From the NCBI RefSeq assembly GCF_014646255.1, contig NZ_BMNC01000007.1:39725-103724 (forward strand): a DNA stretch of 64,000 nucleotides. Direction: 5' to 3'. Position 1 is the first letter of the stretch, and each line of letters begins with the position of its first letter. The translations under genes and the position numbers were made by a program. Positions 17,727-25,896 of this stretch are shown here, one piece after another. The notes beneath the pieces were generated by a model. It was not told the origin of the DNA and ran no database searches. It saw only the letters and a program-made list of their open reading frames with translations. Source of the stretch: Lentzea pudingi (GTDB taxonomy: Bacteria > Actinomycetota > Actinomycetes > Mycobacteriales > Pseudonocardiaceae).

Positions 17727-18599
17727 GTGAGGAAAAGTTTGCTGCTGTCGACCATTCTCGCGTCGATCGGCGCGTTTGTGCTGGTCGGGGGCGTGTTGCT
17801 GCTCCTGGACCCCGGCGCGCCCAAGCACGAGGCGATCAAGACCGGTGGTCTGGCGGGTGGCGCGATCGTCGCCCTGTACGCGCTGTGGCTGAACGACCGG
17901 CGCCGCAAGGTCGAGGAGGCCCGCCAGGAGCTCGAGGCCCAGCGCATCGACCACGACCGGTCCCGCGTGGCCGACGAACGGTTCGCGCGCGCCGTCGAAC
18001 TGCTCGGCCACGAGACCGCGCAGGTGCGGGTGGGCGCGATGCACGCGCTGGCCGGCCTCGCGAAGTCCAGGGTCGAGTACACGCAGACCGTGCTCGACAT
18101 CCTCTGCGCGTACCTGCGGCAGCCGTACAAGCGGTCGCCCGACGACGAGGACGCGGGCGAGATCGAGCTGGAGGTCCGGCTCACCTCGCAGCGGCTGGTC
18201 GAGGACCTGCTGCCGCGCCTGGAGGACAAGAACCCGGTCCACTACGACCTCAACCTCACCAAGGCGCACCTCGAATACATGGACCTGTCGTACCGGCAGG
18301 TCGGCGACCTGATCATGCGGGTCGCGCACCTGAACGAGTCCAACGCCTTCCACCACATGGTGGTCCACGGCGACGTCTACCTCACCGACGCGGAGGTGAC
18401 CGGCCGGTTGTACATGCACCACAACGACTTCCGCCGCAAGGCGTGGTTCAGCAGGGTCAAGTCGCGCGGACTGGCTGTCTTCACGGAGACGAAGTTCGGC
18501 GGCGAGACCAAGTTCTCGAACTCCGAGTGGGCCGACGTGAAGGCGGACGGCTGTGCGTTCGCGGTGGCGGCCGATCTTCCCGAAGCGTGGAGGAACTGA
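17727..18599 (+). CDS. two-TM-helix membrane protein with pentapeptide-like tail, copy 1
   Basis: 290 residues starting at GTG. Two N-terminal hydrophobic helices (SLLLSTILASIGAFVLVGG and GGLAGGAIVALYALWL) are followed by a charged cytosolic helix and the conserved block RVADERFARAVELLGHE, QVRVGAMHALAGLA, then TVLDILCAYLRQP. The C-terminal half has repeated five-residue-like units (NLTKAHLEYMDLSYR, AEVTGRLYMH) reminiscent of pentapeptide-repeat proteins. Such proteins are common in actinomycetes and of unknown function. The next gene, starting 1 bp after this stop, is a paralogue. Confidence 0.7.
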   Translation: MRKSLLLSTILASIGAFVLVGGVLLLLDPGAPKHEAIKTGGLAGGAIVALYALWLNDRRRKVEEARQELEAQRIDHDRSRVADERFARAVELLGHETAQVRVGAMHALAGLAKSRVEYTQTVLDILCAYLRQPYKRSPDDEDAGEIELEVRLTSQRLVEDLLPRLEDKNPVHYDLNLTKAHLEYMDLSYRQVGDLIMRVAHLNESNAFHHMVVHGDVYLTDAEVTGRLYMHHNDFRRKAWFSRVKSRGLAVFTETKFGGETKFSNSEWADVKADGCAFAVAADLPEAWRN

Positions 18600-18600
18600 C

Positions 18601-19647
18601 GTGAGGTGGCTTTTCGCAGTTCTCGCCGCAGCCGTGGTGACCGGGGCGACGGCGGTGCTCCTGTTCCTGGTGAAGGCGCCGGCCGTGGAGATCGTGAAGA
18701 CCGCCGGTGTCGCGGGCGGTGCGGTCGTCGCGCTGTACGCGTTGTGGCTCAACGACCGCAAGCACCACCTGGAGAGCGAGAAGGTCGCCGACGAACGGTT
18801 CGCGCGGTCGGTCGAGCTGCTGGGCAACGAGGCCGACCAGGTGCGGGTGGGCGCGATGCACGCGCTGGCGTGGCTGGCCAGGTCGACGCCGCGCTACCAG
18901 CAGACCGTGCTCGACGTGCTGTGCGCCTACCTGCGCCGTCCCTTCGAGCATCCCGCTCACAAGGCCAAGCCGGAGGACCCCGACCAGGACTTCGGCGCGG
19001 TGACGCCGGAGATCCAGCTGGAGCACCAGGTCCGGCTGACCGCGCAACGACTGATCAAGGACACCCTGTCGTGGGGGAAGAAGCGCAAGCACGAGTCCTA
19101 CGACCTGGACCTGACCGGCGCCGTCCTGGAGTACTTCTCGCTGGACGGCCGCTACGTCAACCGGCTGGTCGCCCGGCGCGCTCAGTTCTACGGCATCACG
19201 AACCTGCGCAACGTCCACGTCAAGAGCGTCACGCTGTTCTCCGCCGCCGAGTTCCACGGCAGGCTGCAGCTGGAGAACGGCAGCTTCACCGGCGGGATCT
19301 CGTTCCAGGAGACGAAGTTCGCCGGCCGAGTGAACCTGGGTAACCAGGACATGGGGCACGCCGTGGTCGGCAGGTTCTTCCACCCGTCCCCGAAGCCGCC
19401 GGATATTCAGGCGGGTGAGATGAAGGTGTTGGAGGGAACCGAGTTCCGTGAGCCCGCGACCGGCTGGCACCTAACCGGCAGCACGGAGGCGGCCGGACCT
19501 GGCCTCCAGAACCATGTCGAGGAGAACGCTCGCGGCGGCACCGACGGTGTTCGCGGTGACGACGACGGTCTCGGCAACGGGCACGTCGCCACGAAGGCCG
19601 ACGAAGTGCGCGCGGTCGGTCTTGAGGGCGAAGGACTGCGGGACTAG
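18601..19647 (+). CDS. two-TM-helix membrane protein, copy 2, with read-through tail
   Basis: 348 residues as the frame stands. It repeats the architecture of copy 1: two TM helices, KVADERFARSVELLGNE, QVRVGAMHALAWLA, TVLDVLCAYLRRP, then pentapeptide-like repeats (FHGRLQLENGSFTGGISF). The family-like sequence seems to end near base 19475. The last about 57 codons are Gly/Asp/Glu-rich and lie antisense over the 3' end of the LysR gene (177-bp overlap). I infer loss of the original stop; a true stop one frame over (TAA near 19475) would fit a small indel. The GTG start lies 1 bp after the upstream stop, so the pair is probably co-transcribed. Confidence 0.65.
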   Translation: MRWLFAVLAAAVVTGATAVLLFLVKAPAVEIVKTAGVAGGAVVALYALWLNDRKHHLESEKVADERFARSVELLGNEADQVRVGAMHALAWLARSTPRYQQTVLDVLCAYLRRPFEHPAHKAKPEDPDQDFGAVTPEIQLEHQVRLTAQRLIKDTLSWGKKRKHESYDLDLTGAVLEYFSLDGRYVNRLVARRAQFYGITNLRNVHVKSVTLFSAAEFHGRLQLENGSFTGGISFQETKFAGRVNLGNQDMGHAVVGRFFHPSPKPPDIQAGEMKVLEGTEFREPATGWHLTGSTEAAGPGLQNHVEENARGGTDGVRGDDDGLGNGHVATKADEVRAVGLEGEGLRD

Positions 19648-20364
19648 CGCGACACCCAGCCCGAACGTCACGAAGTCGAGGAGTGAGTGCACGTCGTTGA
19701 CCTCGACGGCGACGTGCCGCTCGACCCCGGCGGCGGCCAGCGTGCGGTCAACCTCGTCGCGCGTGCCCCAGTCGGCGTTGAAGTCGACGAACGGCTGACC
19801 GGCCAGCTCGTGGAGGTCGACGGATTCCCTTGTGGCGAAGGGACTTCCCGGTGCGCACGCGAGCACGAGCGGCTCACTGGCCAAAGTGGACACCCGCAGG
19901 TCGTCCGCGATCTTCTGCTGACGTGTGACGAACGCGAGGTCGAGGCGGCCGGCCCTGACCTCCTCGACCAGTTCGGCGTTGCCGGACTGGCGCATCCTGA
20001 TCTCCACGCCGGGGTGCAGCTCGTGGAACCGCGACAGCACCGCAGGCAGGTGCACGACGTGCAGGCACTGCAGGCTGCCGACGGACAGCGTGCCCCGCAG
20101 CAGCCCCTGGACGGCGGCCACCGCGTCCTTTGCCGAAGAGACGGCGTTCAACGCGCGTCGGGCCTCGGGCAGCAGCGCGCGTCCGGCCTGGGTCAGCTCG
20201 ACCTGGCGGGTCGTGCGCAGGAACAGCGGCGCGCCCAGCTCGACCTCCAGCGCGCGGATCGACGCCGACAGACCCGACTGGGCGACGTGCAGTCGGCGCG
20301 CTGCCCTGGTGAAATGGGACTCCTCGGCGACCGCGAGGAAGTGCTCCAGCTGTCTGAGTTCCAC
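19471..20364 (-). CDS. LysR-family transcriptional regulator
   Basis: 297 residues. The N-terminal winged helix-turn-helix reads MELRQLEHFLAVAEESHFT then AARRLHVAQSGLSASIRALE, a canonical LysR DNA-binding domain. The effector-binding domain follows (TLSVGSLQCLHVVHLPAVLSR; LDLAFVTRQ). The start is a GTG at 20364. It is transcribed divergently from an aldo/keto reductase with 78 bp between starts, the usual arrangement for a LysR regulator and its target. Confidence 0.92.
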   Translation of the reverse strand: MELRQLEHFLAVAEESHFTRAARRLHVAQSGLSASIRALEVELGAPLFLRTTRQVELTQAGRALLPEARRALNAVSSAKDAVAAVQGLLRGTLSVGSLQCLHVVHLPAVLSRFHELHPGVEIRMRQSGNAELVEEVRAGRLDLAFVTRQQKIADDLRVSTLASEPLVLACAPGSPFATRESVDLHELAGQPFVDFNADWGTRDEVDRTLAAAGVERHVAVEVNDVHSLLDFVTFGLGVALVPQSFALKTDRAHFVGLRGDVPVAETVVVTANTVGAAASVLLDMVLEARSGRLRAAG

Positions 20365-20442
20365 GATTCATCACCTGCGGTGCTCAATGAGATCAGTTCT
20401 CTGCGTTGGACAGCTTAATCGTCAGGGTCCAGAGTGGAGTGC

Positions 20443-21282
20443 ATGCAGAAGCGTCGTATCGGAGAAGTGGAAGTCAGCGCCATCGGCCTGGGCGGCATGC
20501 CCATCTCCGTGCAGGGGAGGCCGGATCGGGAGCAGGCGGTCGAAACCATCCACGCCGCGCTGGACGCGGGCGTGACGTTCATCGACACCGCCGACGCCTA
20601 CTCGCTCGACGACACCGACTTCGGCCACAACGAGCTGCTCATCGCCGAAGGGCTGCGCGGCCGTTCCGAAGAGGTGTTCGTGGCGACCAAGGGCGGGCAC
20701 ACGCGCGTGCCGGGCGGTGGCTGGGACCTCGACGGACGGCCGGAGTACCTGCTCAAGGCCGTCGACGGGTCGTTGCAGCGGCTCGGGGTCGACCAGATCT
20801 TCCTGTACCAGTTCCACCGGCCGGACCCGAAGACGCCGATCGCGGAGTCCGTCGGCGCCCTGAAGGAGCTGCTGGACAACGGCAAGATCCGCTACGCGGG
20901 CGTCTCGAACTTCAACCCGGACGAGATCGTGCAGGCCAACGAGATCCTCGGCGGGCGGCTCGCGGCGGTGCAGAACCAGTTCTCGCCGGTGTTCCGATCG
21001 AGCGAACCCGAGCTGGAGCTGTGCGCGAAGCTCGGCATCGCGTTCCTGCCGTGGAGCCCGTTCGGCGGCATCGGCAAGGCGGGCGCGCTGAGCGGTCCGT
21101 TCAAGGAGGTCGGCGACGCCCACGGCGTGAGCGCCCACCAGGTCTGCCTCGCGTGGATGCTCGCGAAGTCCGAAGTGGTAGTCCCCATTCCGGGTGCTTC
21201 CCGACCGGCGAGCATCCAGGATTCAGCCTCCGCCACCCACCTGGAGTTGACCGCGGAGGAGCTGTCCCGCCTGGACGGGTGA
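20443..21282 (+). CDS. aldo/keto reductase
   Basis: 279 residues, TIM-barrel NADPH-dependent oxidoreductase. Family marks: MQKRRIGEVEVSAIGLGGMP, the catalytic Asp/Tyr region FIDTADAYSLDD, the Lys site FVATKGGHTRVPGG, His in YLYQFHRPDP-like context (FLYQFHRPDPKTP), GVSNFNPDEI, and the cofactor-binding C-terminus VVPIPGASRPASIQDS. The ATG at 20443 is preferred over the GTG three codons upstream because GGAG precedes it and it gives the usual N-terminus. It is probably controlled by the divergent LysR gene; the substrate is unknown. Confidence 0.9.
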   Translation: MQKRRIGEVEVSAIGLGGMPISVQGRPDREQAVETIHAALDAGVTFIDTADAYSLDDTDFGHNELLIAEGLRGRSEEVFVATKGGHTRVPGGGWDLDGRPEYLLKAVDGSLQRLGVDQIFLYQFHRPDPKTPIAESVGALKELLDNGKIRYAGVSNFNPDEIVQANEILGGRLAAVQNQFSPVFRSSEPELELCAKLGIAFLPWSPFGGIGKAGALSGPFKEVGDAHGVSAHQVCLAWMLAKSEVVVPIPGASRPASIQDSASATHLELTAEELSRLDG

Positions 21283-21296
21283 CCTCGGTAGCAAAT

Positions 21297-21313
21297 TGCG
21301 ACAAATGGTCGCA
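21297..21313 (+). promoter_or_regulatory. palindrome just upstream of the lysozyme gene
   Basis: TGCGAC-AAATG-GTCGCA, a perfect 6-bp inverted repeat ending 11 nt before the ATG at 21325. It could be an operator or a small 5'-UTR hairpin. No regulator can be assigned. Confidence 0.25.
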
Positions 21314-21324
21314 CGATCTACTCC

Positions 21325-22113
21325 ATGCGGACCTTGATCAGCATCGTGGCGATCGTCGCCGGCATGACGCCGGCACCCGCGTCCGCGGCGCCCTTGCCCG
21401 AGGGCTCCGCGGACCACACCGCGGGATCCCAGATCCTCAAACACGAAGGCTCGGGCGACCTTCGTTCGGAGTCACCGCCCACCGAGGGCAAGGTGCCCGG
21501 CATGGACGTGAGCAGCCACCAGGGCGACGTCGACTGGAAGTCCTCTTGGGACAAAGGCGCCCGGTTCAGCTACGTCAAGGCGACCGAGGGCGTCCACTAC
21601 CGGAACCCGAAGTTCACCCAGCAGTACAACGGTTCCCTGAACGTCGGCATGATCCGGGGTGCCTATCACTTCGCGCTGCCCGACCGTGCCAATGGCGTGC
21701 AGCAGGCGAACTTCTTCGTGGAGAACGGTGGTGGGTGGTCGGCTGACGGGAAGACGCTGCCGCCTGCGTTGGACATGGAGTACAACCCTTATGGCGATGT
21801 TTGCTACGGGTTGAACCAGACCGCCATGACGGCTTGGGTCAAGGAGTTCAGCGATACGGTGTTCGCGCGGACTCGGCGTTATCCGGCGATCTACACGTCC
21901 ACGAACTGGTGGAACAAGTGTGTTGGCGGGTCGGTGAAGTTCGGGGTGAACAATCCTTTGTGGATTGCGCACTACAGCTCGAAGCTCGGGGCGTTGCCGG
22001 TTGGGTTTGACTTTCACACGATTTGGCAGTGGCAGGCGGCTGGGTTGTTCCCCGGGGATCAGAACCTGTTCAACGGACGGATTGAGCAGTTGCGGCGGTT
22101 CGCGGCCAGCTGA
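21325..22113 (+). CDS. secreted GH25 lysozyme (muramidase)
   Basis: 262 residues. Signal peptide about 1-22 (ASAAP), a roughly 35-residue linker, then a complete GH25 domain: VPGMDVSSHQGDVDW carrying the catalytic Asp, FSYVKATEGVHYRNP, GAYHFALPD, and ALDMEYNP with the D-x-E pair. The end reads IWQWQAAG. It cleaves the glycan strands of peptidoglycan; in actinomycetes such enzymes act in wall turnover or against other bacteria. It is a single gene, with a near-start palindrome upstream and a non-coding stretch downstream. Confidence 0.92.
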   Translation: MRTLISIVAIVAGMTPAPASAAPLPEGSADHTAGSQILKHEGSGDLRSESPPTEGKVPGMDVSSHQGDVDWKSSWDKGARFSYVKATEGVHYRNPKFTQQYNGSLNVGMIRGAYHFALPDRANGVQQANFFVENGGGWSADGKTLPPALDMEYNPYGDVCYGLNQTAMTAWVKEFSDTVFARTRRYPAIYTSTNWWNKCVGGSVKFGVNNPLWIAHYSSKLGALPVGFDFHTIWQWQAAGLFPGDQNLFNGRIEQLRRFAAS

Positions 22114-22239
22114 GTCCTGTTGGCACCGTGCGGGTGCTGTTGCGCGCGGTCGTTCCGGTTCCAGCGGGGTGGTCGCCTTGCTGTGGTGGCGAGTTCTGTT
22201 GCGTGCGTGGGCGCGCGGGTCATGACGGATCAAGGGGCC

Positions 22240-22364
22240 GCGATTGGGGCTTGACCTTGAGCCTCTGGCGGGATGCGTGACGGCCGGAAAAGGCCGGGCT
22301 GAGAAGCGCCCGGCCGTGCCCGTGAGGGTGGCATCCCGCCCCCTCAAGGTAAAGCCCCAATCGC
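22240..22364. repeat. large palindromic intergenic element
   Basis: Part of a 394-bp stretch without genes (22114-22507). The outer arms 22240-22276 and 22331-22364 are near-identical inverted copies (both read GCGATTGGGGCTT(G/T)ACCTTGAG from their own outside end and finish GGCGGGATGC). Inside, GGCCGGGC (22292-22299) pairs with GCCCGGCC (22308-22315), so the whole can fold as one long stem-loop. It resembles a dispersed REP- or MITE-like unit; no transposase is present. The sequence on either side (22114-22239 and 22365-22467) shows no coding frame. Confidence 0.6.
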
Positions 22365-22467
22365 CATGTGAGGTGCCTACCGGTACCCATCGAGGACAGG
22401 TTCACACGGCTCGCTTCGCATCGCGCCTGTTGGCGCTTCGCCTTCGGCATCACTGTGGGCATGCGAA

Positions 22468-22490
22468 GGCCTCGCCTGGACGGCGAGGCC
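22468..22490 (-). terminator. terminator hairpin downstream of purL
   Basis: GGCCTCGCC-TGGAC-GGCGAGGCC, perfect 9-bp arms with a 5-nt loop, 18 bp beyond the purL stop on the minus strand. No T-tract follows. Confidence 0.6.
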
Positions 22491-22507
22491 CTCGTGCGCC
22501 GCGTCTG

Positions 22508-24760
22508 CTACTCGAACAGTGCTGGGAGGGTGCCCTCCCAGGCCTCGCGCAGCTCGTCCAGCGGGAGTTCTCCGAGGCCCTGGATCTCCAGGGCGTTCGA
22601 CTCCGGGTCGACGACGCCGACCTTGCGCCACGGCAGCCTGCGCGCCGTGCACATGTCCGTGAAGCGCTGTTCCTCGGTGCGCGGCACGGCTACCAGCACG
22701 CGGCCGGCCGACTCGCTGAACAGTGCGGTGAACAGGTCGCCTTCGAGGAAGACCCGTGCACCGACCTCGCCGATCAGGCACGTTTCGACCAGGGTCTGGG
22801 CCAGGCCGCCTTCGGAGAGGTCGTGTGCGGCGGAGACCATGCCGTCGCGTGAGCCCGCTACGAGGATTTCGCTGAGCAGCTTCTCGCGCTTGAGGTCGGC
22901 CTTCGGAGGGCGGCCGCCCAGGTGGTTGTGGACGTGGTGCGCCCACTCCGAGCCGCCGAACTCGTCGTGCGTCTCGCCCAGCAGGAGCAGGGTTTCGCCT
23001 GCTTCCGCGCCGATTCCTGTGGGGATGCGGCGGCGCACGTCGTCGATCACGCCCAGCACGCCCACTACCGGTGTCGGCAGGATCGCCGTGGAGCCGGTCT
23101 GGTTGTAGAAGCTGACGTTGCCGCCAGTGACCGGGATGCCGAGTTCGGCGCAGCCGTCTGCGAGGCCCTTCACGGCCTGTTCGAACTGCCACATGACTGC
23201 CGGGTCCTCCGGTGAGCCGAAGTTGAGGCAGTTCGTGACGGCGATTGGAGTGGCGCCGGTTGCCGAGACGTTGCGGTAGGCCTCGGCGAGTGCCAGCTTT
23301 GCGCCCTCGTACGGGTCGAGCTTGGTGTAGCGGCCGTTGCAGTCCGTGGAGAGGGCTACGCCTCGGCCGGTTTCCTCGTCGATGCGGATCATGCCGCCGT
23401 CGCTGGGCTGGGCCAGGACCGTGCCGCCTCGGACGTAGCGGTCGTACTGCTGCGTGACCCACTTCTTGGAGGCCAGGTTGGGGCTGGCGGCCATGGTCTT
23501 GATCAACGCGAGCAGGTCGTCCGGCCTGGGGAGGCTGTCCGGCGTGTTCGCCTGGAGCTCGTCCTGGTCGGCCGGGCGCTGGATGGGCCTGTTGTAGACC
23601 GGGCCCTCGTGCGCGACGGTGCGCGGAGGTACGTCTACGACGACCTCGTCGTGGTAGGTGATGACCAGGCGGTCGCCTTCCGTCACCTCACCGATCTCGG
23701 TGGCGATGACGTCCCACTTCGCGCAGACCTCCATGAACGCCTCGACGTTGGCCGGCTCGACCACCGCGCACATGCGTTCCTGGGACTCGCTGGAGAGGAT
23801 CTCCGCCGGGGTCATGCCGGTGGCGCGCAGCGGTACGCGGTCGAGCCACACGTGCATGCCGCCGTCACCCGCGGACGCCAGTTCGGACGTCGCGCAGGAC
23901 AGGCCCGCGCCGCCGAGGTCCTGGATGCCGACGACGACGCCCTTCTCGAAGAGCTCGAGCGAGCACTCGATCAGCACCTTCTCGGTGAACGGGTCGCCCA
24001 CCTGGACGGACGGCAGCTTCTTGCGCTTGCCCGCCGTGTCGTCGAACGTCTCGCTGGCGAGGACGCTGACGCCGCCGATGCCGTCGAGGCCGGTGCGGGC
24101 GCCGTAGAGGATGACCTTGTTGCCGGTGCCGCTCGCGTGCGCGAGGTGCAGGTCCTCGGTGCGCATCGCGCCCACGCACAGGGCGTTGACCAGCGGGTTG
24201 CCCTGGTAGGACTCGTCGAACACGACCTCGCCGCCGATGTTCGGCAGACCGAGGCAGTTCCCGTAGCCGCCGACGCCCGCGACGATGCCGGGCAGCACGC
24301 GCTTCGTGTCGTCCGCGTCCGGCCTGCCGAACCGCAGCGGGTCCATGACGGCGAGCGGCCGCGCGCCCATCGCGAGGATGTCCCGGACGATGCCGCCCAC
24401 GCCCGTCGCGGCGCCCTGGTAGGGCTCGACGTACGACGGGTGGTTGTGGCTCTCGACCTTGAACGTGACGGCCCAGCCGTCGCCGATGTCGACGACGCCG
24501 GCGTTCTCGCCGATGCCCGCGAGCATCTTGCTGCGCATCTCGTCGGTCGTGGTGTCACCGAAGTACTTCAGGTGCACCTTGGACGACTTGTAGGAGCAGT
24601 GCTCGCTCCACATCACCGAGTACATCGCCAGTTCGGCGTCGGTGGGGCGTCTGCGGAGGATTTCCTTGATGCGCGCGTACTCGTCGTCCTTGAGGCCCAG
24701 CTCCTTGTAGGGCTGCTCCTGGTCGGGCGTCGCTTCGGCGTTCTTGACGGTGTCGATCAC
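22508..24760 (-). CDS. purL: phosphoribosylformylglycinamidine synthase subunit PurL
   Basis: 750 residues, the synthetase subunit of the three-part PurSQL enzyme that converts FGAR to FGAM with ATP and glutamine-derived ammonia. Clear marks: MWSEHCSYKSSK, VESHNHPSYVEPYQGAATG, GRPDADDTKRVLPG, and the C-terminal half with DLSEGGLAQTLVE. The length fits the small PurL type, not the 1,300-residue fused form. The GTG start at 24760 overlaps the purQ stop (GTGA), so synthesis is coupled to the glutaminase subunit; longer upstream frames run inside purQ and were rejected. Confidence 0.97.
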   Translation of the reverse strand: MIDTVKNAEATPDQEQPYKELGLKDDEYARIKEILRRRPTDAELAMYSVMWSEHCSYKSSKVHLKYFGDTTTDEMRSKMLAGIGENAGVVDIGDGWAVTFKVESHNHPSYVEPYQGAATGVGGIVRDILAMGARPLAVMDPLRFGRPDADDTKRVLPGIVAGVGGYGNCLGLPNIGGEVVFDESYQGNPLVNALCVGAMRTEDLHLAHASGTGNKVILYGARTGLDGIGGVSVLASETFDDTAGKRKKLPSVQVGDPFTEKVLIECSLELFEKGVVVGIQDLGGAGLSCATSELASAGDGGMHVWLDRVPLRATGMTPAEILSSESQERMCAVVEPANVEAFMEVCAKWDVIATEIGEVTEGDRLVITYHDEVVVDVPPRTVAHEGPVYNRPIQRPADQDELQANTPDSLPRPDDLLALIKTMAASPNLASKKWVTQQYDRYVRGGTVLAQPSDGGMIRIDEETGRGVALSTDCNGRYTKLDPYEGAKLALAEAYRNVSATGATPIAVTNCLNFGSPEDPAVMWQFEQAVKGLADGCAELGIPVTGGNVSFYNQTGSTAILPTPVVGVLGVIDDVRRRIPTGIGAEAGETLLLLGETHDEFGGSEWAHHVHNHLGGRPPKADLKREKLLSEILVAGSRDGMVSAAHDLSEGGLAQTLVETCLIGEVGARVFLEGDLFTALFSESAGRVLVAVPRTEEQRFTDMCTARRLPWRKVGVVDPESNALEIQGLGELPLDELREAWEGTLPALFE

Positions 24761-25428
24761 GCGTTCACCACCGTGTCGAGCAGGGACAGGAACATGCCCA
24801 GTCCGTCGTCCGTGGGGCCGGTGAGCGCGTCGATGGCGTGCTCGGGGTGCGGCATGAGGCCGACGACGTTGCCCCTGGCGTTGGTGATGCCCGCGATGTT
24901 GTTGCGGCTGCCGTTGGGGTTCTCGCCGACGTACCGGAAGACGACCCTCTGCTCGTCTTCCAGCTCCTTGAGGGTGTCCTCGTCGGCCTGGTAGCCGCCC
25001 TCGCCCGACTTCAGCGGCACGAGGATCTCGGCGCCCAGGTCGTACCGGGTCGTCCAGGCGGTGTTCGTGTTCTCGACCTTCAGCCACTGGTCGCGGCACA
25101 CGAAGTGCAGCTTGTGGTTGCGCGTGAGCGCACCGGGCAGCAGGTGGGCCTCGGCGAGGATCTGGAAGCCGTTGCAGATGCCGAGAACCGGCATCCCCTT
25201 GTTCGCGGCCTCGATCACTTCCTGCATGACGGGCGCGAACCGCGCGATGGCACCGCACCGCAGATAGTCGCCGTACGAGAACCCACCGGGCACGATGACC
25301 GCGTCAACGCCCTTGAGGTCGTGATCGCCGTGCCAGAGCGGCACGGCTTCCCCGTCGGCGTACTTCACCGCTCGCTGGGCGTCGACGTCGTCGAGAGTGC
25401 CGGGGAAGGTGACGACACCGACCCTCAT
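24757..25428 (-). CDS. purQ: phosphoribosylformylglycinamidine synthase subunit PurQ (glutaminase)
   Basis: 223 residues, class I glutamine amidotransferase. FPGTLDDVDAQRAV near the start, the oxyanion strand VIVPGGFSYGDYLRCG, the nucleophile Cys in GICNGFQIL, and the His/Glu pair in LMPHPEHAID. It supplies ammonia to PurL. The ATG overlaps the purS stop and its own stop overlaps purL, giving a tightly coupled purS-purQ-purL operon. Confidence 0.97.
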   Translation of the reverse strand: MRVGVVTFPGTLDDVDAQRAVKYADGEAVPLWHGDHDLKGVDAVIVPGGFSYGDYLRCGAIARFAPVMQEVIEAANKGMPVLGICNGFQILAEAHLLPGALTRNHKLHFVCRDQWLKVENTNTAWTTRYDLGAEILVPLKSGEGGYQADEDTLKELEDEQRVVFRYVGENPNGSRNNIAGITNARGNVVGLMPHPEHAIDALTGPTDDGLGMFLSLLDTVVNA

Positions 25429-25664
25429 GCCTCGACCCTGCGCACGGTCCAGTCCTCGATCACGGGGTTCGCGAGGAAGGTCTCGGCGATCTTGGCGAGC
25501 GTGGCGTCGTCGACGTCGTCGGCGACCTCCAGCTCGAAGTGCTTGCCCTGACGGACGGCGGTGATGCCCTCGAAGCCGAGACGAGGCAGCGCGTTCGCCA
25601 CCGCCTGGCCTTGGGGGTCGAGGATTTCGGGCTTCGGCATGACGTCGACGACGACTCGGGCCAC
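25425..25664 (-). CDS. purS: phosphoribosylformylglycinamidine synthase subunit PurS
   Basis: 79 residues, the small bridging subunit that joins PurL and PurQ. MARVVVDVMPKPEILDPQGQ and GKHFELEV are typical. The GTG start at 25664 has GGGAG 8 nt upstream. A -10-like TAGGCT lies on the minus strand at 25713-25708, about 45 nt before the start, and is a plausible operon promoter. First gene of the operon. Confidence 0.95.
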   Translation of the reverse strand: MARVVVDVMPKPEILDPQGQAVANALPRLGFEGITAVRQGKHFELEVADDVDDATLAKIAETFLANPVIEDWTVRRVEA

Positions 25665-25788
25665 GACAGACTGCTCCCGGGTTTGGAGGGGCTGGCGGTA
25701 CCTCGGGAGCCTACCTGAGCTGCGAGTTCATCCCCGTGACACGTGTTCGGGGGCACATCGTCGGTGGTCCACCTTCGGGTGAACGGGC

Positions 25789-25896
25789 TTGCCTCGGCGG
25801 GGCGGCTTGGTAGAGTGGTGTCAGCTTCGGCCCGTAAGCCGGAGAAGTGAGCACGGTGCCCGTCCGGACGGTCGGCCGCCGTGCTTCGCGCTTTCT
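25789..25896 (+). ncRNA. candidate small structured RNA with its own promoter
   Basis: TTGCCT (25789-25794), 16 nt, then TAGAGT (25811-25816) form a reasonable housekeeping promoter on the plus strand, pointing away from purS, with no gene to drive in that direction. The predicted transcript from about 25823 contains hairpin 1 CTTCGGC/GCCGGAG (25825-25831 with 25838-25844) and hairpin 2 AGCACGG/CCGTGCT (25850-25856 with 25879-25885) enclosing the palindrome CCGTCCGGACGG, followed by CTTTCT. The length is about 73 nt. Hairpin 2 may also terminate the convergent DUF3800 gene. No Rfam family was recognised. Confidence 0.35.

Noticed and set aside
23609..24994. 461-codon open frame antisense to purL
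   Set aside because: Arg/Val/Asp-rich content with no family sequence; typical antisense shadow of a high-GC gene, and purL is certain on the other strand.
22508..25258. Long purL frame reaching into purQ, suggesting a PurL fusion
   Set aside because: The part upstream of 24760 is a shadow of purQ; the GTGA overlap gives the normal PurL start.
25801..25880. tRNA-like sequence (TTGGTAGAG resembles a D-arm)
   Set aside because: No matching acceptor stem, no anticodon arm and no GGTTCGA-type T-loop at the right spacing; the surrounding bases fit two simple hairpins better.
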